Below the pieces are notes generated by a model. That model was not told the origin of the DNA, made no database searches, and saw only the letters and a list, made by a program, of their open reading frames with translations. A stretch of 64,000 nt of DNA, taken from Zingiber officinale (Eukaryota > Streptophyta > Magnoliopsida > Zingiberales > Zingiberaceae). The stretch spans positions 133,327,004-133,391,003 of the forward strand of contig NC_055989.1 in assembly GCF_018446385.1 (NCBI RefSeq). Direction: 5' to 3'. Below, piece after piece: positions 38,781-48,506 of the stretch. Position numbers and translations under genes: made by a program. The number at the start of each line of letters is the position of its first letter. The first letter of the stretch is position 1.

Positions 38781-40830
38781 TGGTAAATAATTCGCTACGA
38801 CAAGGGTAGAAGTGTAAATAAGTTATGTGGGGTTGTTCCCAAGTAATCCGGAAAAGATTCCGGGAAATTAGTACGTTATTTGTTAACTAATAGTTTTTGT
38901 TGTCCCAAATGGTTGTTATATGTTATTAATTAAAGGAAAACTTTCATTTTAGCCCATAATTGTTTTTTCTAACAAAATGCGCTCCAGAGTTTGAAAATAG
39001 TAAATCACCGCTCAAAAGTTTTCTCTTTTTCACTGGCTAATTCAACAATTAGTTTGAAATCAATTTCATTATGTTCATCACGTCCTTACGGTCTGTGTTT
39101 AGATTAGATTATATAAATAGAGATAAATTATAAGGACAATTTATAATTGACCATCAAATAATTAGGAAATGAAAAAACAAATAACTATGAGTTTAGTTGA
39201 TCAACAAATGACTATAAGATGGGGGGAGTTATTTTTTTTGTTGGTCAGAAATTAATCTTTGTCTCCATCATATTAAATTTATCATCCTTTAACTAACTAA
39301 ACACACCATGAGAATTTGAAATCAACATTATTATAATAAAAATTGATTACACTATTCGAGATTATATAAAAGAAATAAATCATAGAATATATTTATAGTC
39401 ATCCAATACATACTTGAAATCAATATCATTGCATCTATTAAACTTCACCGAAATAATATTGGACATCATTAAACCATGAATTAATGATAGTTAAATTACA
39501 ATTAATCTATCATCATCCTAGCTCCAAATAAATATTTTGAAAAAGAGAGTTAAATATGAAATTATGAATATGTGCATGAGCAAAATTGATCTGCTGCCCA
39601 CCTTCTAGCACTAGGTGCCAATCAAGGTAGTAAAAATGAATATGTTTATCCTCAGCATCCCTATCAATTTGTCCGAGGATCAACACGGACTGAGATACCA
39701 ATCAAGATTGTCACATGAGTAATCCCTCTCTGTTGCATACTGAGATGCAAGGGGAGGTGGGCAGCAGATGCCATATGTTTGCATAAGAAAGTAGAAATAT
39801 CTATAATTTGAGGATTACATACCACACAGTATTGCATCGTGAACTTGGAATTGGATTCGCAAGACAGACGATGATGCATTGATGCCATTGTGGGTATATA
39901 AATAGGCATGGGTTGGGCAAGCTTACATGCTAATTATGTACACCCACAAATTTTGTTTATGACGATTTGTTTAATTAGATAAAAAGAAAAAAGAAAAAAA
40001 AATAGGTGTCATGTAAACAATGCACAAACAATTAATTCGGGGCCAATAATTTTGGGGGGTCGAATGATTTGAGCCGGCAGAGGTCGGCGATGGGACTCAG
40101 ACATGGCATGCGTCGGGTGCGAACACGTAGAGTTATTATGGGGAGTGGGGTTGGGAAGTGGAAATCCAGCAGTCGCATGCGGACGAATGGGTCATGGCCA
40201 ATGGCCCTGTGGATGAGGTGGCAAGCGGTTTCGTGTGGGATTTGAACTAGTTTGCTGGTCAAAATGTGTTGAATCTCGATTGGATCTTTCATTAGATTCT
40301 GCTTCGACAGGTTAATTTTTTAGGCGCCTCATAATTGAGATAAGGTTGTAATAATTCGATGATTAACATGCCTGCATTTAAGACGATGATATTTGTTGTT
40401 GTCATCGACATCGACAAATTATTGTTTGTTTCTTCTAGTTGTGGGTCTTCTTTCTATCTACATTCTTTAAGGTAAACATTTCCATTTAATAATGAGTTCT
40501 TCACTCTTGTGTTTGTTGTTTTAAATTTAGGTATCTGAATAATTAATTTTAAAGTTAATCTGTTTGGCCTGATAAAATTTTTTCATCAATTATTAGAATA
40601 AATAAAAAAAATTATAAAAATTTATTTAAATAATTAATATTCTTAGGTCTATTTCATTAGAGAAAATATCTCCTATAATATATTATAATTAAATTTTAAA
40701 TTTTAAATCTTAAATCTATATAGTTATTTATTAGAGAAGCTAATCATTATACTATTGACCCGCCGGGTGTCAATTGTTCACTCTTGTAGTAGTCTAAAAG
40801 GTTGACTTCATTCTTTATTATATACTTGTT
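38781..40830. other. Intergenic, no gene supported
   Basis: AT-rich up to 39.9 kb. A GC-richer patch at 40.03-40.29 kb has a minus-strand open frame of 86 codons without recognisable homology. Many low-complexity words are present, but no element ends. Confidence 0.45.
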
Positions 40831-40959
40831 TACAATGTCCGTTTAATTATTTGTTATATGATTGTTTGTATGCATGTTCGTAATTGAATTAAATGTTCAT
40901 AAATATATTTAGCGTTTGGCATGATAAAAATTTATTTATGATTATTTTAAGATTATAAA

Positions 40960-41143
40960 TGAGTCGAGTTGAGCTCGAGCCAGCCTTAGCTCAAACTCAG
41001 TTCGACTTGTTTAATGCTAACTTGGCTCAAGCTCAAGCTCAATCGAGCTTATAAATTTGAGCTCAAGCTCGGCTCGATCATTTAATCCAAGGCTCGAACT
41101 TGACTTAAAATATCTAACCTTTTTATCAACTAACTGTACAAGA
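40960..41143. mobile_element. Left part of a non-autonomous element rich in GAGCTCGAGC words
   Basis: AATGAGTCGAGTTGAGCTCGAGCC and repeated GCTCAAGCTC words are typical of a common plant hAT-like repeat. The matching right part appears at 46.54-46.65 kb in inverted form (ending TTGACTCATTTGCACCC). This suggests one element that was later split by the insertions between them. No target duplication has been established. Confidence 0.5.
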
Positions 41144-41226
41144 GTTGACAGGTCTGGAGGACTAAACACCAGGCTGAAATCCGGCTAGGTATGCAGGACC
41201 TGATAGCTGATGCGAAGTCCAGATAG
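41144..41226 (+). mobile_element. LTR-like fragment, left of the CACTA insertion
   Basis: This short piece carries the motif GACAGGTCTGGAGGACTAA. Joined across the CACTA target duplication TAG, it reads smoothly into the repeat-bearing sequence at 45791-46500. Together they form one LTR-like relic interrupted by the CACTA element. Confidence 0.5.
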
Positions 41227-42085
41227 CACTACAACAAAAACTGCAAACGACAACGGATATTATCCATTGTCGTAGGGTCAAAAAATCGTTGTAACTGAGG
41301 GTATTGTAGAATGTATTGTCCTACGACAACGGTTTTGAATCCGTTGTCTTTGTAGACATTCGACAACGGTTTTTATCCGTTGTTGTTTATATGCTCAAAA
41401 TTTATTTACGAAGGATACGACAACGTTTTTAAAACCGTTGTAGTAGATAATTTCGACAACAGATATAAACCGTTGTGGTAGACTCTTTTTACAATAGATA
41501 TAAACGTTGTGGTATATAATTTTAATATATTTTACAACGGATAAAACCGTTGTCTTTTATCACTTTTTTAAAAAAAAAATCCGTTGTGGTTACGTACTTT
41601 TTACAACGTTTTTAATCATTGTCTTTAAGGTTCATGATGTAACATGATAATACCAAACAACCAATCTTTATTTAATATAAACAACCACCAATACAAAACT
41701 AAATACAAAATATGACAGCTAAAATATACAAAATGAGTTGTACTCATCAAACTTAGTAGTATCAAACCATAAATCACATGTTTTCCATTATTGTTCTCTA
41801 TATGACTTTTACACATTAGCAAGGCAAGATAGAACCTAACAAAGCTCACTCCTTGCATCAAAAATCTCAAGCCTCACGAATTGCCCGAGTTACGTACCTA
41901 CAAGAGAAAAATTAAACAAAACTTATCAAAAAAATATAAAATATAAGAAAAAAGAGAATTGTAGTAAGTACTGCATGAACTGTAACCAGAGAATAAATAT
42001 TTCGCATAGCTCTAATATCTGGACATGAGAGAAGGATTTCCAAAATTCCAGGACAACACTCAATGTCTGTAAAACGGAAGAGAAA

Positions 42086-42412
42086 AACTTATTCAATACA
42101 AACTTATGCAATATAAACTTATAATCTCTAAGAAATAAAACTTATGCAATAGAAACTTATGCAATACAAGCAATTTAACCAACTTAGAGTTGTCTTGGTA
42201 ACTTCCATGTGCACCATATCAATCACCTTTAAACCTTTTATAGAAAGTGACATAAGAAACTACCATGTGCACCTGCATTCATACTTCAATAGTGAGGGAG
42301 TTAGGCTTAATGGTCTAAAAATAGGAACTAATGTAATAAAAACTAACAGCAGATACATAAACTAAAGAAAAGCAGAATTTAGAACTGATTTTAAAATGAG
42401 AGGGATAAAATG
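42086..42412. repeat. Direct duplication inside the CACTA element, copy 1
   Basis: Pairs with about 43463-43750 in the same orientation. Both copies contain GCAATTTAACCAACTTAGAG, CACCATATCAATCACCTTTA and GGAGTTAGGCTTAATGGTCT in the same order with only scattered differences. The M14 exons lie between the copies, so the duplication brackets them. Confidence 0.85.
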
Positions 42413-42597
42413 AAAGATATTTTCAGGTGACTAATGCATATAATCCACTTTAGAGTTCTGGTATGACTTGAAATTACAAAGATCTAAAAACAATTTAACT
42501 AAGAAAAGTGTAAAACTAACAAATGACTGGAGATTTCAGGATTTAGTATTTGTATGATTTGTCAAAAGGTTTCTTTCAAGTTCTTGTTTTATGTTAC

Positions 42598-43272
42598 CTT
42601 TATGACAAGGTTATCTAGCAGTTTTTGGATGAACATAAGATCCACTCTTTGCATATTACGTTCTTTGGCTAAAATAGAAAGTAGTTGCCAAGCTACCTCA
42701 GAGGTAATAAGTTCTCTCCCATGTTGTCCAAAGCTCTGGAATACAAGGAATGTTCTGTCACAAATATGAACCATTAAAATCTGACAAAATTGCATTAAAC
42801 ATCATGCAAAGGATATCATACAACTTGAATGACTTTAAGTTTTTTTCACTTTTAGAATATTTAAATTTAGATAAACTCTTCACTGTGAAAATGAGTTAGA
42901 TGCAAAGAAAGTACCATAATTACTTTGGATATCCAAGTTTAGTACCTCTTATTTAGCACAACTTGGTGCTATTATTACTTCACCATGTAAATATCTGCCA
43001 GATGTAAATTCATACTACTTACCAGAAGTATCCTAAACTTTGATTGGTCATCTATATCCTCCGTATGTCGATTGTACGTGACAACCAAAATCTCTGCAAC
43101 ATAGCCCTTATTGCCTGCTTTTATAGTTTCCATCTTATACCAATGATTTTACTCGGCTTAGAAATCATCAAGAAACTAAGTGTTTGATAAAGGACAATAA
43201 GCTGAGCCACTTACAGTCAAAGTATCTGGATGTCGAACTACCGTCACCTTAATTTCTTTCAATAAAGCATCA
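42598..43272 (-). pseudogene. Captured exons of an M14 zinc metallocarboxypeptidase
   Basis: Three exons lie in gene order on the minus strand, with GT-AG borders and matching phases. 43272-43215 reads DALLKEIKVTVVRHPDTLT. 43133-43023 reads METIKAGNKGYVAEILVVTY and on to KFRILL. 42735-42598 reads SFGQHGRELITSEVAWQLLS and on to LLDNLVIK. They match the plant carboxypeptidase typified by Arabidopsis At5g42320, from just before the catalytic domain into its first part. The HGRE zinc-ligand motif (HxxE) is kept. The following exons, with MVPMENPNGR and the Arg/His substrate and zinc residues, were not found. The capture is therefore partial and cannot encode a peptidase. Introns came along, so the source was genomic DNA, not a processed copy. 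Confidence 0.88.
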
Positions 43273-43462
43273 CTGAAGAGTTTCACAAGACAACATTTCA
43301 GTAAGGAAACTAGAGAAAAAAAAATTAAGATAACTCTTATAACTGGAAACATGAATAGCACAACATTCATCAAAATTATCGATTGTCCAAAGAAGAACAT
43401 GCCTCCATGCGTCAAAATAGAGCAATCACAAGATGAAAATTTTCAAACCCTTAAAAAAACTT

Positions 43463-43750
43463 ATTCAATACAAACTTATAGTCTATAAGAAATAAAACTT
43501 ATGTAATACAAGCAATTTAACCAACTTAGAGTTATCTTGGTAACTTCTATGTGCACCATATCAATCACCTTTAAACCTTTTATAGACAGTGACATAAGAA
43601 ACTACCATGTGCACCTGCATTTATACTTAAATAGTGAGGGAGTTAGGCTTAATGGTCTAAAATAGGAACTAATGTAATAAAAACTAGCAGTAGATACAGG
43701 AACTAAAGAAAAGAAGAATTCAGAAATGATTTTAAAATGAGAGAGGGATA
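43463..43750. repeat. Direct duplication inside the CACTA element, copy 2
   Basis: Second copy of the unit at 42086-42412, about 290 bases long and slightly shortened at one end. Confidence 0.85.
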
Positions 43751-44879
43751 AAAAGAAAATCATCAGCCATAGAATTTACAAAATGATTCAAAATGATCCC
43801 AAATGAAGTTCAACCATCTTTTGAAGTGTTATTTAAAGGTAGAGGAAATTTATTTGCATTTTAATATAATGGGAACACCAAGAAGGTAAATAAAATATGC
43901 AGGAACATAGATATCAAACCTTTAGTTAATTCAATTTGTCAAATTGTATAATACTTTTCCTTACCAATGGTATAATTTCTGACACCAAACTTAATTGCTT
44001 GAACTATCAAACATTATCTATAATATTGTTTGCATTTGATTAAGGAGCACACAACAGTTAAAACACTAATATTAAATACTATATTCAAGGATATTTTGGT
44101 ATTGCTAACATTAACTTTCATATGTATGTTTTTAGTGATAATAAACTGAAATCCTTAAATTCATATCCTTGTATCAGAAATCAAAATTAAAATTAGTTGA
44201 TTATTCAAACTAACCCTCACTAAAAAAGTACACAAAATCAAATTATTCTACAAAAGAGCAACGAATTATAACAACTTACAATACAATGAGAAAGAAGGCT
44301 TATCTGACAAATGCAATACTTCTTTGATGATTGAAAATCTGTCAAAAATATGTTTAAAATGTATGTACATATGAAAGTCGGTAGATTATGCTAGAATACT
44401 GCATATTGGTTCGAGTCAAACCGGGTGACAGTAATGCTGAATATTAAAGGTGTAAAGGACAACACTCTAAATAAAATTGAATAGGAAATAAAGTAATAGC
44501 TAAGAACAATTTGATCCAGGAAGGAAAAAAACTGCAGAAATAAGAATCATTTAGGAATGTGTTAAATAACTGTCAAACTAAAGTTCCTTGATACAGGAAG
44601 AAAAAAACAATGAAAGCATGAATTGGGCACGGAGCGATAATATCAATTTTGAACTAATCCAACATATTGGGGAATCGTCTTCAATGTAAACCAGATTTCG
44701 ATAATAATCAACAAGGCAAGAGTCAGCAATCGAAGAGAATAAAAAGCTAAAATTAACTCAAATATGGGCCTCCAAAAGAGTAAAAAACAAATTTCGATCA
44801 AAAGCTCAAACTCCAGTTTTTAAGGAATCGGTGACGAAGAAGATGACAAAAGAAGGATTATTAATTACCCGTAACCATC

Positions 44880-44964
44880 GACGAATCACTACTGCTCTCA
44901 GATTACAAAACTGTGTTCGCCGATCCACACCTCTCTGTAGTGTTCGATAATCGCTCCTGCAGTC

Positions 44965-45001
<37 letters not shown>

Positions 45002-45245
45002 TGCCGAAGCCCCATCTGCGTTTCTCCTTGCAGTCCGCCGGGAGCTCGCTGACGCCTGTCTTCTTCCCGTTGAGAAGTCCCCGCAACCACCTGGCGGCGG
45101 GCCCTATCCGCTCACTGCTCCGTCGCCCACGATGACTCCCCCATTCCTCACTCAAATCCGCAGCTAAGGCCACCAAAGAGCGAGAAACCAACCCTAAAGC
45201 CACAGCAGCAAGGAAAAGGAAGAAAGCTAGCAAAGAGAAGATCAA
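44880..45245 (-). pseudogene. Signal-peptide-bearing exon inside the CACTA element, source unclear
   Basis: A GC-rich exon-like segment in an otherwise AT-rich element. From 45245 the minus strand reads a strongly hydrophobic start (MIFSLLAFFLFLAAVALGLV). A hydrophilic GC-rich stretch follows, then a GA/CT microsatellite at about 44967-44997 and a possible donor near 44872. It sits upstream of the M14 exons on the same strand. It may be that gene's own first exon, since plant members begin with a signal peptide, or a second captured gene. I cannot decide which. Confidence 0.45.
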
Positions 45246-45790
45246 AATAGATTGGAAGAGAAAACACGTGCGAAATACGTAGTCAAAGAGCCAAAGAAGC
45301 AGCAGTGGAAGGTACTCGTCGAGATTAGAAACCCGCTCACCAAGAAACGAGAAGAGAGCACACTATCGTGGAGGAAGATCCAGCGGAGACGACACCCCTT
45401 ACTGTCGCGCGGTTGACAGGATGACGTGAAGAGATGGTATGGGGAGAGGGAAAGAAAAATGGCTTAGGGTTCGGGAATGCGAAGGGGAAAATAAGGCGCT
45501 GAAAAGATTTGCGGAGAGAGGGAAATGACAAAACGAATAAAATTAAATACAACGGTTTTATCAAAACTGTTGTCGTAGCCCCTAAAAAGCGCTTAAAGAC
45601 AACGGATTTAGAAAACCATTGATCGCTCAATGACAACAGTTTTTCCAAAACTGTTGTCTTTTATATTTAATGCGGAGTTCAAAGACAACGATTTTGGCAA
45701 AAACCGTTGTCTTTGAGCAAATACACAACACTTTCTCTTAAAACTGTTGTCGTAGGGGTGTTGTCGTTTGTAGTTTTTGTTGTAGTGTAG

Positions 45791-46520
45791 GTCCACAGGA
45801 CCCGATATTTGGCGAAAAGTTCGGTTGGATCTGCGGGACCTAACAACCGGCCAAAGTCCAGTTGGGTCCGCGGGACTAACAACTGGCGGGAAGACCTGGT
45901 GGGTCAAAGGCAAGTTAAGCGATTGCAGTTGGTAAGTGGAGGTAAGCAACTAGAGGAGAAATCCAGTGAGGATGTGTTCTCGGTTGAGGGAACTGTAGGT
46001 GTCAGTCCAATTTATGTCCATTTGGGAAAACTAAGTTGAGATTTTGACTAGATCGATCTCGAGGAGACAGGATCTAATTACTACTTCTATTTTATTAATA
46101 TTGTGCTAACTCTATTTTGCAGGATAAACATATATATTTTCTGTTGTCTGGACTAATCATTTTTTGCAGGGAAGAAACTGTTGAAAAAAGGGAGTCTGGC
46201 TCCCGGAGCTGGTCCGAGAGCCTGGACTAGCTTGCCCAGGCAAGTGCCACAGGCACCCAAGAGGTCGGGGCATCCGAAGTTGGTCCAGGCACCCGGACCA
46301 GAAAACTTATCCAGGAGCTATGTTGGAGCGCGTCGACTGGTCGAGCCACATCAGCATGCATGGTCCAAGCCCCCGGAATGGACCTATATAAGGGCCTTTG
46401 ACCGGTAGTTTCAAATCATCATCTGCTACAACTTTCATATTCAAGTGCTGTTCTGAAAAGGCTAACGCTATTCCCTTAAAGACATAATTGCCATATAGAC
46501 TTAAATGCTGACATCAAGCC
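45791..46520 (+). mobile_element. LTR-like relic with degenerate repeats, right of the CACTA insertion
   Basis: Carries diverged tandem units on the theme GGACCTAACAACCGGCCAAAGTCC, then a TATA-like CTATATAAGGGCC at 46382 and a U5-like tail. Together with 41144-41226 it looks like one LTR of a retrotransposon of unclear lineage, split by CACTA. The outer borders are uncertain. Confidence 0.5.
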
Positions 46521-46539
46521 AGCATTACATAAGCTTGAA

Positions 46540-46655
46540 CTCGGTTCGAATATTAAATGAGCCAACTCAAGCTCGACTTGAGCTCAGTCAAAATCAAGCT
46601 CAAGCTGAGCTTTGACTGAGTGGCTTGACTCATTTGCACCCTTAGTTCGTTCAAT
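46540..46655. mobile_element. Right part of the GAGCTCGAGC-rich non-autonomous element
   Basis: Words such as CAAGCTCGACTTGAGCTC, ending TTGACTCATTTGCACCC, mirror the left part at 40.96 kb. It is probably the other end of the same hAT-like element. Confidence 0.45.
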
Positions 46656-46732
46656 ACACACGAGATCAATTAAATGAACAAATTTAAACAATTTGCTAAA
46701 CTAAATAACAAGCTTGAACACATATATAGGGG

Positions 46733-47665
46733 CGTAGTCAGGATTTTCGATTAGGAGGGGCAATTTTCAAAAATTCATGAAATGAGGAATTCGACTTACA
46801 ACTCTTGGAAGATCATTGCTTTTGAGAAAAATAGAGAAGATAAAATAGAGAGGAAGAAGTAAAAAAAAAGGAGAACTTTACTTTCTTCGTTAGCAACCTT
46901 GACTAGTTTCGGTGAGCTCGGCAATAACACAAAGAGAGCAAGGTAAGACAAGACATGACTATTTTGCCGTACCAATAAAATCCTAAAAAATACCAGAAGA
47001 GGAAGAAAATAAAAGGGTTGATAGCTGCTTGATCTTGTTGCTAGAAGAGGGCATCAACTGGTGTTGCATTTCTTGTTTGCTAGAAAAAAGAAAGGAGAAG
47101 AAAAAAGCTCTTGTGCTTTAGAAGAGGAGAGGAAAAAATTATAAGTTTACTAACGTTGGAGAAGAGAAGGAGAAGAAGCAAATGAGGAAGAAGAGAAAAA
47201 AAAAAATAAAAGATAGGAATGAGCGAAGGGGTGGCATACGGTACGGTTGGGATGTAACATGCATAGGAAGAAGAGGGAGAGAAAAAAAATGAAAGGTTTC
47301 GTCAAAAATATCCTTATTCTTTTTAAATCGTTTGAACTCATTTAAATATTAAACTTGGTTCGGTCATAACTTAACTTCAAATCAATTCTAATTTAAACCA
47401 ATATAATACTTATCTTCATATCTACCTGTTGAATTTAATTCAAACTTGATTCAATTTTAATTTAGTTTCGTTACTTTGTGCCCTACGATTTAGTTCATCC
47501 GTTCATTATTATATATTTTATTTTTAAAATTCAATACTTAACATTTAAAATCGTGATATTTCCTTGTAAAAGTGGTACCAATGGATAACTTAGGTCATGA
47601 ACTTTTCAAATATATGATCAATTTAAAATTTTGACATTGAATGGTGATGAATCAACTACTCAAAG

Positions 47666-47751
<86 letters not shown>

Positions 47752-47785
47752 TTAATAAAATGTGAGAGGGGGCGATCATGGCTAC
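46733..47785. mobile_element. MULE- or hAT-like MITE with a possible 9-bp target duplication
   Basis: The left end AGGGGCGTAGTCAGGATT and the reverse of the right end, CAGGAGCGTAGCCATGAT, form imperfect terminal inverted repeats. CACATATAT occurs directly outside both ends, suggesting a 9-bp duplication, although its AT-rich composition weakens the case. The interior has purine-rich tracts and a long TA microsatellite. No transposase is seen. It lies within another repeat whose halves (GCTTGAACACATATA and TATATGTTCAACTTATTAATG) rejoin across it. Confidence 0.65.
47667..47747. repeat. (TA)n microsatellite
   Basis: About 80 bases of uninterrupted TA dinucleotides inside the MITE at 46.7-47.8 kb. 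Confidence 0.97.
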
Positions 47786-48506
47786 GCTCCTGCACATATA
47801 TGTTCAACTTATTAATGTTTGTGAACAATATTTATGAATAATATTTGTGAACTATGTTCATCAGTAAAACTCTTATTAACCTGTTAAATAAACTAAAAAA
47901 GTTTCAAAATGAAAAAACAAATTTGTATTATAAAACTCAATAATCAGCCAAATAAATTTAAAATGTAAAAATTTCAAACAATCAAATAAATTTAAATTAA
48001 GAGTTCGATAACATTTAAATGAACCAAGTTCGAGCAAAACTTCAATTAATCTCAAACCAAGCTTGAACCAAGCTCAAGCCAAACTCAACCAAACTCAAGC
48101 TAATAAAAAAAATTAAGTTAAATTTAAATAATTATTTTAAAAGTTGGGTTCATTTTATATTTGGCATATCTTGACTTGATTACCATATTAAATAAACTTT
48201 AACGTCATAAAAATTAATTTGATTTGTCTTATTTACAGCCTACACAAGAAAAACAATATTATATGTATAATAGAGAATATAATTATCCCGCAAATGCAGG
48301 AAGGCCAACACACTTCCCATTACTTAAACATTTAAATAATCAAAATGTTCTTCTGAATGCTAATTAATAATATTAGCTTCGAGCATAATTTGAAGGCAAC
48401 ATTACGAAGAGATTAATCATATATTGTTCAATCTAAGCACGAGAACTTTCATTTAGTTGCATTTATTTACTTCATTAATTGACCTCGAAGCTGGCTAATT
48501 AATTGA
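47786..48506. other. Repeat relics and 3' flank of the YABBY gene
   Basis: 47.79-48.12 kb holds words such as CAAGTTCGAGCAAAACTTC and CAAGCTTGAACCAAGCTC of the same GAGCTC-type repeat family. The rest is AT-rich 3' flank without coding sequence. Confidence 0.4.

Larger units (their letters stand above)
41227..45787. mobile_element. CACTA DNA transposon carrying captured gene exons
   Basis: This 4561-bp element has terminal inverted repeats of about 28 bp with one mismatch (CACTACAACAAAAACT and on). It is flanked by the 3-bp duplication TAG (41224-41226 and 45788-45790), both diagnostic of CACTA/En-Spm elements. Subterminal arrays of ACAACGG/CCGTTGT words fill 41247-41620 and 45545-45760, in both orientations, as expected for transposase-binding repeats. 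No transposase coding sequence is seen, so it is non-autonomous. The interior carries exons of a host metallocarboxypeptidase gene, a signal-peptide-like exon and an internal duplication, all listed separately. The two ends are nearly identical by eye, so the insertion may be fairly recent. Confidence 0.93.

Noticed and set aside
38314-38786. Open frames on both strands at the presumed first exon of the SINAT-like gene
   Set aside because: They fit better as 5'UTR and promoter sequence; no domain is seen.
40032-40292. 86-codon minus-strand open frame
   Set aside because: No recognisable homology or flanking gene signals, and it lies in repeat-rich intergenic DNA.
42598-45245. A functional carboxypeptidase gene
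   Set aside because: Only three exons are found; the remaining catalytic exons are absent and all lie inside a CACTA element.
47641-47841. Open frame through the TA array
   Set aside because: It encodes only Tyr-Ile repeats from a microsatellite.
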